Positions 42,768 to 55,276 of a DNA stretch of 64,000 nt are shown one piece after another. The stretch lies in the NCBI GenBank assembly GCA_037179335.1, contig JAKZHN010000015.1, forward strand, positions 558,001 to 622,000. Direction: 5' to 3'. Each line of letters begins with the position of its first letter. Positions within the stretch are counted from its first letter, which is position 1. The stretch is from Cyclaneusma minus. Its lineage: Eukaryota > Ascomycota > Leotiomycetes > Marthamycetales > Marthamycetaceae. A program made the translations under genes and the position numbers. Under the pieces are notes generated by a model. The model had not been told where the DNA came from, ran no database searches, and saw only the letters and a list, made by a program, of their open reading frames with translations.

Positions 42768-43214
42768 ATGGCTCCACCAACCTCATCCTGTCAAAATACG
42801 CAACCCTCCAACCACAACGAAACCGAGGCCACTGCGAACATTTACAGCAGCCTGGCCAACATTCTACGCCTCAGGGATTACATGATCGCGCGCGACCAAT
42901 TCAGGGTCGACGCAGACGAGATTCGAAGCGAAATCGCTCGCTATTGGGGCTGGCTGCACATGGCTCCCAAATCCGAACGGGAAAAACGACGAAGCCGCGC
43001 GTTATTCTCGTTCAACTTGCAGAAACTTCGCCGGGCCACACGCAGATTGGAAGAGGCCCAAGCTAAGGTGGACATGCAATCCAAGATCGTCGATTGTCCA
43101 CTCACCAACGGTCAGGCTTCTCGCACGCCCGAAATCAGGGACCTCAATTCTGCCCCACGAACCAACGACCTGGCTTCCCAGCTCCAAGGCATGAACTTGA
43201 ATGAGCAGAGATGA
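42768..43214 (+). CDS. Hypothetical 148-aa protein with charged helical core
   Basis: A single exon, ATG 42768 to TGA 43212-43214. Residues ~20-105 are predicted helical and charged (LANILRLRDYMIARDQFRVD, then KLRRATRRLEEAQAKVD), compatible with a short coiled coil. Both ends are polar. There is no signal peptide or membrane segment and no family recognised. It starts ~230 bp after the MITE relic. Balanced codon use and coherent helical pattern favour a real gene. Confidence 0.55.
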   Translation: MAPPTSSCQNTQPSNHNETEATANIYSSLANILRLRDYMIARDQFRVDADEIRSEIARYWGWLHMAPKSEREKRRSRALFSFNLQKLRRATRRLEEAQAKVDMQSKIVDCPLTNGQASRTPEIRDLNSAPRTNDLASQLQGMNLNEQR

Positions 43215-43914
43215 ATATCGCTTTCAGCAACAACAAGAGCAAAAACGACCTTAGCGGCATTTACAGGCGCAGTCTAATCAGTCGCTTCCGTCCAGCTTCG
43301 CCAAATTTTTTCTCGTTCAGGCCTGTTTATATCGAAGACGTGCAGTCGACAAAATCATACCAATCAACGCTCATCTTCGCCTTTCCATTTCGCACCTGAT
43401 TCACTATTTCAGTTTCTCGATCCGATCCGGCATCTTCTCTCCTTTTTCGAACTTCGATCCAATGTGTGGCAGTAATTCGAATGAACTTCTGTTTAGGTTA
43501 TTTGAAGGTTGGGATGTCTTAGTCCCCCGGAATACTCCTAATCCTTGAGGATATTCCAAATTCGGGGCGAATATCCCAACCACTGGAGATACCACTAAAT
43601 ATTGGAGGCAGGAGCGAGGCAGCGGGGGAGGAGATTCATACGCTTCTAGCCCAATTGTACATTCGCAGCGCTTGAGATATTAGGTTCGCAAAGCAGAGTC
43701 GCGAAGCGACAGTGCCAATAAGAACCATAGAAGACGTATGGGACCCCTGTGAGATCTATGTGAAGAGCCAAAGTTAGAGAACCTCAGAACCCATGTATTT
43801 ACCAAATCTCCTCCCATATTTCTAAAATTGACCATGCTCCCAACACCCAAACCCCACGCTAAAACGCTCGCAAAAACACCCCAACACCCCAACACCCTAA
43901 CTCCCCTCCCCCCT
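43215..43914. other. Convergent spacer with repeat patch
   Basis: 700 bp. It contains diverged ~20-bp repeat units at 43510-43610 (for example CAACCACTGGAGATACCAC) and a C-rich stretch at 43845-43915. No supported gene. Confidence 0.45.
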
Positions 43915-44331
43915 CTAGTACCACTGTCCCTTCCCCCTCCTCATCAACTCCTCCTCCGCCGCCCTCTCCCTCGCCACCCTCACCCCCTCCCTAATCTCCT
44001 CCTCCGTCAGGCTCTTCAAAGGTGTCTCACACCCCCTCAGCCCAATAAACTTCCCCAATTTCCTGCGCTTCTCCTCGAGCGTCAAATCGCCCCTCCATCC
44101 CATCGGCGCTGGGTAGCGTGCCGTAAACTCGCAAGGCGTGCGTTGGTAGTAGAAGTGTGCCAAATCGTCTAATTCGTCCGACGTGAGCAGCCAGAAGTTG
44201 ACGAGGTGCTTGGGGAAGGAGGGGTGCGCTAGCCCGGTCGTGATTTTGACGAGGGGGGCGAGGGGGAGCGCCATTTGGGAGAGCTTGGCGCCGAGGGCGG
44301 GATTGGTGGTGGTTAGGCGTGCGGTGGACAT
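43915..44331 (-). CDS. Conserved-looking small protein, 138 aa
   Basis: A single exon on the minus strand. ATG 44331 (MSTARLTTTNPALG) is chosen because the upstream 47 in-frame codons are low-complexity Ser/Thr/His and look like 5'UTR. The core KHLVNFWLLTSDELDDLAHF followed by YYQRTPCEFT and APMGWRGDLTLEEKRRKLGK is compact and not low-complexity. The C-terminus is a charged helix (TEEEIREGVRVARERAAEEE). I do not recognise a named family. It looks like the short fungal-specific proteins usually annotated hypothetical. No targeting signal is clear. Confidence 0.7.
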   Translation of the reverse strand: MSTARLTTTNPALGAKLSQMALPLAPLVKITTGLAHPSFPKHLVNFWLLTSDELDDLAHFYYQRTPCEFTARYPAPMGWRGDLTLEEKRRKLGKFIGLRGCETPLKSLTEEEIREGVRVARERAAEEELMRRGKGQWY

Positions 44332-45150
44332 GGTGGGATGTGTTGTGACTTGAGACGGTATGGTATATGTGGATGAGAGGGGATTTTTGTGATGGGATTG
44401 GAGAGATGTGGTGATTGTGGGATTGTAGAACAGGTGGCTTGTTTGTAAGGATCGATCGGATGAAAGTGACAACGTGTGAATGCGGTGTAATGAGTGTAAT
44501 GGCTGGCCAGCAGCAGAGCAAACTTTAGTATGAGAAGAGAAGGATTCTAGAAAGAAGAGAAGAGGCTTGAGTAGAGAATGTCGAGGAATAGGAAAGGTTC
44601 GAGAAGGTGCAGGTTCTCTGGGGTTTTATTGCCGCGTGGGAACTACATAGGCATTGTCTGTGCCGGGGAGCGGGACTTGCAACGCCCTTTGTTAGTATCG
44701 GCGGTTGGTTGGGTCAGTCTTTATCGACCTTTGTGTTGGTGTTGCTAAATTTGTCTCGTTGCTTCTTTGTTCTCCCAGAGCCCCAAGTCAGGCGTCATAA
44801 GGAACGGAAGTCTAGAATGTTTTGAGATGCTTACCACGAGGTAAAATGTGTTTCCTAAAGCACACGAACACTCGGGTGCTGGGATGTATTGAGCAATTAG
44901 GAACATCATGAATAACTTCAATACATGTATGGTCGGACCATTGAGGATACCCGACATAGCTCTGGAGAGCTTGCTAAGTCTCTAAAACAGACCTCACCCA
45001 CAAACTGTGAGAGGGAATAAAGATCCGTTTCGCGCCCCATTTGACTCACATGAGCTGGAACCCTGTAGTTGTCTCCCGCCAGAAACGCCTTTCGCTCCTG
45101 GAAATGCAAACCCATCCTTATGGTACAGCGCTCCCACGGTGCAATTCCAA
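44332..45150. other. Intergenic, no supported gene
   Basis: 819 bp lie between two minus-strand genes. It holds the promoter of the 138-aa gene and the 3' side of SEC66. Short ORFs are not convincing. Confidence 0.4.
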
Positions 45151-45904
45151 TCATTTCTTGCCTGCCTCGGAGGATGCAGACTCGTCTTCGATCTCCTTCA
45201 TGAAGTCGGATTGGATCGTGGCCCGCTTCTTCTCCCACCACTCTTTTTGCGCATCGGTCTGACTTTGGATCTCTTCCAGGCGATTCCGGAGAATGGTGTT
45301 GGCAGCGATTTCGTTTGCAGATTGGAAGATGATGGGGCCCCAGCCTGGCTGGAGCGCATTTGCCTGAAGGTCGTATTAGTGTCTAGTCAAACATCCTCTA
45401 AGTTTCCATCTTGACCTACCTCCAAGACCACGTCTCGCAGCTCCTCTTCCATCTCTTTCTCTGCACGCAGAAATCGTTGCCACAGATCATCGCCAACGCT
45501 ACCTCGTTGAAGTAGTGTACTGCATGCTTGCTTCGCGCTTCGGATTTGGATGATGCGGTGGATGTCCTCGACGGCGCGTCGCATAAGAGCAGCTCGGATC
45601 ACACTGTCAGGAACTTTGGGTGCTTTCTCGGCGCCCTCTGCAGGCTCCATGTGTAGTAGCGACAGGTAGATATTTCGTTGTAAATGAGGACCGAACCACG
45701 GGGCAAGAGTCGCAGATTTTGCTATAATGCTTGTCAATATATGGGCCTCTTCGAGTATACGAGCGGATATACGAGACTGTAGGACATACCAGATTTCCTC
45801 TTTCTGTAGATGGAGGAAAAGGCAGCGAGAGATCCGGCAAGGACAGCGATGTATGCGAAAGGGACGGACAGGCCGATCCAGTCAATGGCGAAAAAGCTTG
45901 CCAT
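45151..45904 (-). CDS. SEC66: Sec66/Sec71-type ER translocation subunit
   Basis: Three exons on the minus strand: 45904-45790, 45721-45420 and 45363-45151, giving 209 residues. Sec66 is a non-essential subunit of the Sec62/63 complex in post-translational import into the ER. Residues ~8-30 form the single N-terminal membrane helix (LSVPFAYIAVLAGSLAAFSS) followed by YRKRKS. The cytosolic part includes LAPWFGPHLQRNIYLSLLHM, VEDIHRIIQIRSAKQACSTL and QRGSVGDDLWQRFLRAEKEM. Past the last intron are ANALQPGWGPIIFQSANEIA and KEWWEKKRATIQSDFMKE, all familiar for fungal Sec66. The last intron has an ACTAATACGACCTTCAG end with a strong branch site. It is divergent from NPL4. Confidence 0.92.
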
Positions 45905-46343
45905 TTTTCGAGGGGCAGGAATTGCGATGATGGCGAAGCAAATTCGGTATGTCCTGCGACTCGGAATGTTGGGTTGCAAGGACAGAATGCTGGGGCGCGA
46001 GTGGGAGGGCCGCTTTGTGTTTAAAAGGTCATTGAGGTTTAAGGACACTTTCACGAATGCCCAACTGCGGCCTGCCTGAGCTGCCTCCCGACCGGCACCC
46101 GGATAAACCATTGATGCGGTGGGAACATCTGAGCTCCGCGCTGACGTATCAGCGCGTGCCTGAATTAAGGTGAAGCTCGTTACTTTACTTACTCCGAAAC
46201 CTTCCACCATCTTCTCAACAATCACTCCATTTCAAGTCTGTGATTTTCAACCATACCACTACGAAGAGGAAGTGGCCGTCTCACCCCACTGGTAGCGCAA
46301 AAGACGAACAACCTTCTGCCAAGCTGCTTCTCCAGCGTCCATC
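45905..46343. promoter_or_regulatory. Bidirectional promoter region of SEC66 and NPL4
   Basis: 439 bp lie between divergent start codons. No specific element was recognised with confidence. The palindromic GCTGACGTATCAGC sequence near 46140 is a possible bZIP-like site. Confidence 0.35.
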
Positions 46344-48417
46344 ATGCTTCTCCGATTCCGCGGTCCTGATGGGACTCATCGTCTCACAGTTGAGCCAGCC
46401 GACACTTTCGGCGTGCTGGAGAAGAAGGTATGGCGCAGCATGTGAATGATCAAATTCTTGTATGCTGACCAAATGACAGCTTCGAGAAGTCCTGCCTGCG
46501 ACCGTTGACTACTCCACACTCACCCTCTCGAATCAACCAGCTGGCGGAGATGCGAGAAATATCGGAGCCATTTCGGCATACCGGGTTTCTCAGATAGGAC
46601 TCAAGCATGGAGACATGGTGTTTCTCATGTACAAGACCCAGGATCCTCTTACCAACGGCCACTCGAACGGAGCTGCTCCGCTAAAATCTTCTGCGAACCG
46701 ACTTGACGGCAAAGCTATCCTTCCTACGCAAGACTTTCCCATCACACAGCCTGCAATCACATCCCCTTCTATCAAGATCAAGAACCCCTGGGAAGTCGTC
46801 AAGCAGTCAGCGCTTGATGACAGGCTGGACAAGTTGGATGGCAAGATCCCGCGGAAGTTCGATCAGAAGATGTGCAGACATGGTGCCAAAGGAATGTGCG
46901 ACTACTGCATGCCCCTTGAACCATACAACCCGGATTACCTGAAAGAGCGGAAGATCAAGAACCCCTCCTTCCACTCGCATCTGCGCAAGATCAATGCAGC
47001 GACGAACAAGCCCGAGCTCGGAGCATCCTTCATGCCACCTTTGACCGAACCGTATTATCGCGTCAAGCCAGCTTGTCCCTCGGGACATCCACAATGGCCC
47101 GAAGGTATCTGTACGAAGTGCCAGCCCAGCGCAATCATCCTACAGCCACAACCTTTCCGAATGGTCGACCACGTGGAGTTTGCGTCCTTTGATGTTGTCG
47201 ACAGCTTTATTGGTTTTTGGCGAAAGTCTGGAGCACAAAGGATGGGCTACTTGTACGGTCGTTACGAGGAGTACACTGAGGTACCTCTGGGCACAAAAGC
47301 TGTGGTGGAGGCAATTTACGAGCCTCCCCAAGTTGATGAGGTAGATGGTGTGACCCTGAATGAATGGGAGAACGAGAAAGAGATTGATGATGTTGCAATG
47401 CTTTGTGGACTGCAGAAAGTCGGGGCAATATGGACGGATCTTCTCGACTCTGGTGCGGGTGATGGTACAGTGGTTTGCAAACGACATGTCGACTCTTACT
47501 ACCTTTCTTCACAGGAAGTGACATTCGCAGCACGTCTGCAAGCCCAGAATCCCAAGGCAACAAAGTGGAGTGATACTGGACGATTCGGTTCGGATTTTGT
47601 CACATGTGTCGTCTCGGGAGATGAGAGCGGTAACATCGCCATTTCGGCATACCAAGTGTCCAACTCCGCAGTCGAGATGGTGCGAGCAGATATCGTCGAA
47701 CCATCAGCAGATCCGGCAGTAATGCTTGTTCGGAGCGAGGAAGAAGACGACGGCACAGTCAGCCGGACTCGCTACATCCCAGAAGTCTTCTATCGAAAGA
47801 TCAACGAATACGGCGCAAACGTTCAGGAGAATGCTAAGCCGGCCTTTCCCGTCGACTATCTCCTGGTAACACTCACGCATGGTTTCCCAGACAAATCCAC
47901 TCCTATGTTCAATTCCAGCAACAAGTTCCCCATCGAGAACCGCGAGGTAATTGGCGAAGCCCAAGAGTACCAATCAGTCAGTCGCGCTCTAGGCCTCAAC
48001 ACCAAAGCAGAGAAATCCGATGAAGGCATCAATGCCGTTTCCGATTTCCACCTTCTCTGCTTCCTGCGCACCATGGGCACTCTTTCTAAGGTAATCATAT
48101 ACTAATACACAAGAATGAGCAAATCGAGCCTACCCCTATCTCTCTCCTTTCCGGCGCCCATGAAACGACTTCCCTATGTCTGGACAATAAAGCTGACCTT
48201 TGTGTTCTTGATCTAGGACGAAGAAGCGCTTCTCTGCCGCGTAGCAGCACAGCACGATCTCGCCGACGGTTACCAGTTGCTGTCCACACCGGGCTGGGCC
48301 ACACTGCTGATGATCTTGAAATCGACTGGTGAGAGACCCCCCAAGAGAGCGTCACCCACAGACGCCGAACCTACCGACCGACTTACTAAGCGATTTGGCG
48401 GGTTCAGCTTGAGATGA
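46344..48417 (+). CDS. NPL4: Npl4, Cdc48 ubiquitin-recognition cofactor
   Basis: Three exons: 46344-46427, 46480-48090 and 48217-48417, giving 631 residues. With Ufd1 it recruits Cdc48/p97 to ubiquitylated substrates in ERAD and other extraction reactions. The N-terminal ubiquitin-like domain (MLLRFRGPDGTHRLTVEPAD, then LREVLPATVDYSTLTLSNQP) spans intron 1. Zinc motifs follow: KMCRHGAKGMCDYCMPLEPY and ACPSGHPQWPEGICTKCQPS. The MPN-like domain begins VEFASFDVVDSFIGFWRKSG and QRMGYLYGRY. The C-terminus after intron 2 (DEEALLCRVAAQHDLADGYQ, GWATLLMIL) is as expected, and the tail ends RFGGFSLR. Length fits fungal Npl4. Its head-to-head neighbour SEC66 also acts at the ER. Confidence 0.94.
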
Positions 48418-49387
48418 TGCTGCTCGTCGTGTATTCTAGGATACTCCTACGCTTACCTACAGTAATGGCTGCCCAACAAAAGGATGGGAGAATGGTCGAT
48501 GTGCTTCAGGCTCTTTTCGTAGGAGGGAGTAGCCTCCAACGGGCATGAAACTTCATGATGAGATGAAAAGGGGAATGAGGAGGATGGGGGCTCATTATGC
48601 GCACGGTGTTGAGAAATTCCTATGAAACTCGTTTGGCCGGTGCTTGGCTGGATCACGAGGGTCGGGGCAAATGCTCAAGGCTGCATAGAGGAGGATTCTT
48701 CAGGTCTAGGCTCACGCCGATAAAGTTTTGAGCTTTTTTGAATTGCTCATACTAAAGCCATGCTAGCCCAGCCCCCTAAAAAATACAAATCAGGTAATCC
48801 CAAAACTATGCACATTGCAGATTGCGAACGTGTGACGGCGACTGGGTTCAGCGTCGGAGAATTTCAAATCGGAGGTTATCCATTTTTAGCAGGCCGCAGG
48901 TGTTTAATTCGGCATTACGTTGTGCATTACATTGTGCATTACCAGATACTAGTCAACTGATATTCATATTCATACATGTAGATTGTAATATATGAGTCAT
49001 GAGTGGAAATATAAACTTTTTTATACTCCATCCCACCAACAGCAAGGTCGCTGGTGGAAGAAAAAAAAGATCATCGATGCCTAAATTCTACAACAGCAGC
49101 ATCAAATAGCTGCGCATGCTTTTTTAGAAAGCCCTCCTGCTCTCCTGCGAAAAAACGCCGCAAGAAGCTTTCAATGTCTCGACCACAAGTCGATCCCCTC
49201 CCGCCCAAGATCTTTTTTTATCTATTAGCCGAAACGTGACGTGTTTGGACTCCAGATGCCTTGTTTCCCCGAAAACCCGTTTTGTGCATTGTTGCTGACA
49301 AAATAGCCCACCTAAATGCTGGATTTGTATATTCGGTAGGCTGACGCGGCGAGCTAGCCCGCCGGAATTGTATACACTATACAGTGT
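48418..49387. other. Convergent intergenic spacer
   Basis: 970 bp lie between NPL4 and the CPS gene. A short tandem repeat near 48912-48942 has three copies of GCATTACRTTGT-like sequence. AT-rich patches lie near 48960-49025. No supported gene. Confidence 0.5.
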
Positions 49388-52300
49388 TTACAAAGGCTTG
49401 CCGCCGATGAAGTCGGACCAGCGGCGGACTTCGCTAGGGATACCCTCCTTACGAGGCAGCTTCTCGCTCATGCATTGCGCGAAGAGCTCAGCGGTCTAGA
49501 GTAGACAGTTTGGTTAGCTTTTGATCTTCTGTGGAGGTGCTGATGATTCGTCGGGCAAAACATACCTTGGGCTCCATGAACAATGGCACCCCGAAATCGA
49601 CCGCATTCCTACGCATCACATAGTCCACATCCAAGGTGGTCTTACCCCTGGCCTGGGCCAAGTTAAAGCATCCCCTGATATCATACTTCTGGAACACCTC
49701 GCGAAGGGCACGCTTGTCCTCGGTTGGGAACTCGATCACCTCAACCTTGACACCGCCCTTGCTCTCCCTCTCCAAGAACTCCTTGACCTCCTTCTCGGCA
49801 GCAAACAGCTTGTATCCGAGCGGGCTTAGGTAATCCACAATCTTTACCAGCGACTTCTTGGTGATGTCACCACCGAACAGCAGACCCTCGCCAGGCTCGG
49901 GCATGCGGAAGTTCATGGTCGATTGCATGGAGGTCCAGTAGGCTTCTACCAAGTTCTTGCCGAAGCAGGCCATTTCTCCAGTCGAGGACATCTCGACGCC
50001 GAGGAAGGGGTCGGCACCTGCGAGACGGGTCCACGAGAATTGTGGCACCTTGGTAGCGAGGTAGTCACGCTTCTCGGTCATAAGATCCATAGGCTCGGGC
50101 ACGTCACGGCCGACGAGAGCCTTGGTAGCGACGTCAATGAAGTTGAGACCAAGGACTTTGCTGACGAAGGGGAAGGAGCGAGAGGCTCGGAGGTTACACT
50201 CAATGACCTTGAGATCGGGCTCACCGCCTTCTGGGTTGTCGGCCTTGATGATTTGCATGTTGAAAGGACCAGTGATGTTCCATGCCTTGGCAACCTTCTG
50301 CGCGATCTCCTTGATGCGCGCCATGGTGGATTCGTCCAAGTTGACTGGAGGAAGCACCAAGGTGGCGTCTCCAGAGTGAACACCTGCTTGCTCAACGTGC
50401 TCGCTGACGGCGTGTACAATCAGTTTACCGGCAGATGCGACAGAGTCCACGTCAATCTCCTGAGCGCCCTCAATGAACTTTGTGATAACGACTGGGTGGT
50501 CAGGCGAGACATTGCTGGCGGCCTCCAACTTCTCCTTGAGGTCATCCTTGCTGCGAATGACAGTCATAGCAGCACCAGAGAGAACGTAACTTGGTCGGAC
50601 GAGGACGGGGTATCCCACTTCATCGGCAAAGGCTTCGGCATCTGCCACAGATGTGAGCTCCTTCCATGCTGGTTGGTCAACTCCAATGCTGTCGAGGATT
50701 TCAGAGAACTTCTGCCTGTCTTCTGCCTTGTCAATATCCTTGGGGTCGGTACCAAGGATCTTGGCACCACCAGTCTCCTGAAGACGGAGAGCAATATTTT
50801 GAGGAAGTTGGCCTCCGACAGAGACAACAACACCGCTAGCAGCCTCCATTTCGTAGATATCCATCACACGCTCGTAGCTCAGCTCCTCGAAGTAAAGCTT
50901 GTCAGCAGTGTCGAAGTCAGTGGAGTAGGTTTCAGGGTTGTAGTTGATCATGACAGTCTTCTTGCCCATCTGCTTGAGAGCAAGAGTGGCGCTCACAGCA
51001 CACCAATCGAACTCGACGGAGCTACCGATTCTGTAGACACCACTTCCCAAGATGATAGTGCCGTGGTCATCAAAGGTGACATCGTGGGTGGTGGCATTGT
51101 AAGTCGTGTACAAGTAGTTAGTGTTTGCCGGGAACTCAGCTGCAAGGGTGTCAATCCTCTTAACGAATGGAGTGATGCCAAAGTTCTTGCGGCGAGCGCG
51201 AACCTCGTCCTCGGTGGCACCAACAGCCTTAGCGATCTGTCGATCAGAGAAACCCATCTTCTTGGCCTTCATGACAAGCTCCTTCTTGAGGCCGAAGAGG
51301 CTTCCAACTTCCTCGAGTTCGCGGGTGCAGTCGACGATGTTCTGGAGCTTGTACAAGAACCACTTGTCGATCTTGGTCAAATCGTGAACCTTGTCAACCG
51401 AGTAGTTCTCGTGGAGCATGGCCTGACCAACAGCCAGCCACCTACGGTCAGTAGGGTTTGCCAGCTCGTAGTCAAGGTCCTCAAACTTGTCACCTTGGAA
51501 ACCAATAAACCTGGGGTCCACTTGACGAATTGCCTTCTGGATAGATTCCTCAAAAGTTCGTCCGATAGCCATGACTTCTCCGACCGACTTCATGGCACTA
51601 CCAATGTCGCGCTTGACATGTTGGAATTTGGAAAGATCCCATCTGGGGATCTTAGTCACAACATAGTCCAATGAAGGCTCGAAGTTGGCGGTGGTGGTTT
51701 TGGTGACAGCATTGGGAAGCTCGGGAAGGGTGTGTCCCAAGCCGATCTTGGCGGCAGTGTATGCGAGAGGGTATCCGGTAGCTTTCGATGCAAGAGCAGA
51801 TGACCGAGAGAGACGAGCGTTGACCTCAATGACACGGTAGTCAAGACCATCTGGTTGGAGGGCGTATTGAACGTTGCATTCTCCGACGACACCCAGATGT
51901 CGGACAATCTTGATGGCAGCGGATCGAAGCATGTGGTATTCCTCATCGCTCAAAGTCTGACTGGGAGCGACCACGATCGAATCTCCGGTGTGGATACCAA
52001 GGGGGTCGAAGTTCTCCATGTTGCAAACCGTAATGCAGTTGTTGCTAGCGTCACGAACGACTTCGTATTCGACTTCCTTCCATCCCTTTAATGATTTCTC
52101 AACCAGGATTTGGGGTGAAAGCGTGAGCGACCTTGCAGCCATGTTTCGTAGTTCCTCTTCGTTGTTGGCAAATCCGGATCCGAGACCTCCAAGGGCATAG
52201 GCAGCGCGAACGATAATAGGGTATCCAATTCCCTTAGCAGCGTCCAAAGCTTCGTCGACGGTGCTGACGGCGATAGACTTGGCGATTGGGATGTTGATTT

Positions 52301-53100
52301 CGTTAAGTGCTTGAGCAAATAGATCTCTGTCCTCGCTGGTCTCAAGTGTCTTCACACTCGTACCCAGGACCTTGACGCCATATCGCTCAAAGATTCCCAT
52401 CCTCTGCATTTGCACACCGAGGTTAAGAGCTGTTTGTCCTCCGAAAGAAAGGAAGATTCCATCGGGCCTTTCCCGCTCAATGACATATGTGACATATTCG
52501 GGGGTGACAGGTAGATAGTAAACTTCGTCGCTTAGAACGTGGGCTGTTTGGATAGTTGCGATGTTGGGGTTGATCAGGACTGATGCGACACCGGCCTCTT
52601 TAAGAGCTTTCAGAGCTTGAGAGCCTGCATGAAGTTTGATTAGCAGACGTTTACTGGTGCGAGATTATTCCAAACATCTCTAAACAACATAATGAAGGAG
52701 TAAACCGCAGTTCTTGGCGCGTGACTCATAGGCCCAAAAGCTGAAGCATAGTATCATACATACCAGAGTAATCGAACTCCCCGGCTTGTCCAATGCTCAA
52801 ACCACCACTGCCAATGACCAGGACCTTCTTCACATCCACAGGGTTTGCGGCTCCCTTGACGACTCCGCTCTCAAGGTATGCCTTTGCGCTTGGCGCGGTC
52901 TGAGTCTCATTGTTCCTCAGAGGAGAGCTGGAGAAGGGTCGGACACATCGGGCAGTCTTCCTAGGGGCGACAGGTACCCTCCCAAAGAGCGACTGGTTAG
53001 AGGCTCGAGAAGTGAAGGTTCGCGGGGTGGAGGGCGAAGGGCGGAGTTGGCGGAGGAGGGCCTGGTTCGACCTGGCAGAGAGGCGGGAACAGAGAGCCAT
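49388..53100 (-). CDS. CPA2: Carbamoyl-phosphate synthase large subunit, mitochondrial (arginine-type)
   Basis: Three exons on the minus strand: 53100-52764, 52624-49566 and 49495-49388, giving 1167 residues. It makes carbamoyl phosphate from ammonia (supplied by the small glutaminase subunit), bicarbonate and two ATP, for arginine synthesis. The first ~75 residues are a basic, Ser/Arg-rich mitochondrial presequence (MALCSRLSARSNQALLRQLR). The first ATP-grasp half starts at VKKVLVIGSGGLSIGQAGEF, with GVASVLINPNIATIQT and FLSFGGQTALNLG following. The oligomerisation region and second ATP-grasp half follow (KKTVMINYNPETYSTDFD, then VLVRPSYVLSGAAM). The MGS-like C-terminal domain includes YDIRGCFNLAQARGKTTLD. 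No glutamine-amidotransferase, DHOase or ATCase part is fused, so it is not the Ura2 enzyme. ATG 53100 is the first in frame; upstream codons are non-ATG. Confidence 0.95.
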
Positions 53101-55276
53101 TGCGCTGAGCGCTGGCCTCGCGTCTGAGTACAAATCTGCAGAAAAGAAGTAGGGGAGAGTCCTCGTGCTCGCGCAAGCGTCTGGGGGCTTATTGAAAGTT
53201 GGTAGAGGTGTTGAGGATGAGTCGCGGAATCTGGGGAATTTATGTTTTGCGAGATCGGCAGTGCGCCTGAATAAAAACCTTTATCGCGATAACTAACACA
53301 CCGCACCTAAATGTTCCCGTCAAAAAGCTGGTGCGGGGCCGTCAAAAGAAAGTTCGGCTAGCCGATTGAATTTTAGAAGGCCAAGAGCAATTTGCCCTTT
53401 TCAAGACGTCAAGACTGTCAGCGATCGAGGCCGACGGCGGAAATACAAGAGCTCACATAACTCCAACTTTTCTCGAAGAATATTCCCTGCTGCGTATGGA
53501 GTCATCTCGCAGCCCCGCCTCACTTGACGAAAGCCCATCACGTCCGGCGAAAATTCAGATTTCTCCTCATCCAACGCCGTACAAGGCCTGCTAAGCTGCT
53601 TCCAAGCTGGCTTGCGACTCCCGGTCTGTGCGGCGCTTTGAGAAATCTTTTCGACCTGCATGGCGCTGCCTGTGATCCTATTCCCATTGGTCTGAAGAAG
53701 CTGCCGCAGCTTGACGACGCGGAGTCCTTGACCCCACCGATGAACGGAGCTCAAGCCTCATCCTCGACGCGGGGCGGCCGGACAGTGGACTTGGCTTTGC
53801 TCATCGCAATAATAGGGGGTGTGACTCAACATGTGACTCAACAGCCCCCCGTTCGAGAAGCTTGTTTCCGCGAGCTTATCCCACATCAAGATCTCTTCCC
53901 CCTCTGTGAGACCAAGTTGCGAAGACATCCATGATGCAGTAGTGGCAGGCTTTTGTTCTTTCCAGTCGCTCTCGTGACATACAGACCTCACCCGATGGCC
54001 GCAAACTTGCTAAGTTTAAGTGAACTTGCATGGGGAATTTCGAAGGACCGGACACAGTTGTGCTAGGAAGTTCTTTGTCGGAAGTTGCCTTGCCTTTATT
54101 CGTCTTCCATAACGACAGATTCACTCTAGAATTAGCTTTATGGATTGCAAGTGCCGAGCCTTGAGTCTCTTGGTAGGTACTTTTGACGGCGGCGCTGCCT
54201 TGCTGTGATTTTGTTCATTGATTCAATTTCCTTCTCCGGTGGTGTCGATCAGCTCAGAGCATATAGTATATTTGTAATTCCTCAGCTTTTCACCTCTTAC
54301 AAGTCCTATGGTATGGGTCGAAGGCATGGGTGCGCGAGTGAGTGTGGCACATATACAAATTTGCAGCATGGGTTTTCAAGAAAGTACGACTTGGTTTGGT
54401 GGTCAGAGGTTATTCCATTGGTTCTCTGGCTAGCAGGTTGGTCACCGCGAGTTATAATACCACTGGTTGCTCATTGTCGGTCGATCATGGTTTGAGCACC
54501 GAACCAAGCACGACTTTCTTTTTGCAATTTTTCTAGCGATTTTGTTTTTTTGGGGGGTGGGGAGGGGGGTCGTCCCCCTCCCTCCTCGTCTGCTTCCACC
54601 CATTTCTTGCGAGAGGGAGCAGAGGAAAGGGAGTGACCTCTTCGGATGAACTGCTGTACCGCGAATAACCAACCCCCCTACGCTCTCCAAATCGGACTCC
54701 GAATTCCAAATGGGAATGTTCCTAAGTCCAAAGGGCATTATGTGCCTCAGTAAAGGAGCCGCAATATAAGGAACTTCTCTACTCTAGCAACGCTATTGAG
54801 AAAATGCTCGACATCCTCTGGCCTGGGGCGGGGGTAGTGGTATTGAGAAAACTGAAAAACTATGCTACTCGAGGAAAGCTACTGAGAGATTGTCTGCGCA
54901 CTCTAACCCGCGGGAAAGCCCTGAATGGAGGGGAAAAAATCCTTTCAAGAGACCCCGGGCAATTGAGAAGCGAGTTTCACTTGAAAGCAGCTACGATCGA
55001 TCGAGGAGCTATTCTTCAGATAAAGAGAGACTCTGTAACTCCGTCAGACCAAGTCACTGAGACGTCGAGGACTGTTGCATTTCATCCAATCGCTCTCGAA
55101 CATCCATGCTTCACTTTCTGCTAACTAATTGGGTGACTGGGATCTTTTTGGGTTCAAGTGAACGTTGCTGGGGCATTTTCGGATCTTGGTGGTTCGGATC
55201 TTGTTTATTTGGTGATACGAGCAAAGCTTCCCTAGGTCACACGGAACAGTGACCCGAGTTCCCGAGTGAAGGAATC
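53101..55276. other. Intergenic, 2.2 kb, no supported gene
   Basis: It holds the CPS gene promoter at the left end and the 3' side of the acidic orphan at the right. Opposing ORFs of 117-136 codons near 53400-53930 overlap each other, start at non-ATG codons or lack conserved motifs. A T/G-rich homopolymer patch lies at 54540-54575. Nothing else recognised. Confidence 0.45.

Noticed and set aside
49923..51674. 583-codon plus-strand ORF antisense to the carbamoyl-phosphate synthase gene
   Set aside because: It lies wholly inside the CPS coding exon. Its sequence is Leu/Val/Asp/His-rich, as expected from the reverse of biased codons, and has no domain.
53401..53934. Overlapping ORFs of 117 (minus) and 136 (plus) codons
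   Set aside because: They oppose each other, lack conserved motifs, and the plus ORF starts at TTG. Neither has splice extensions.
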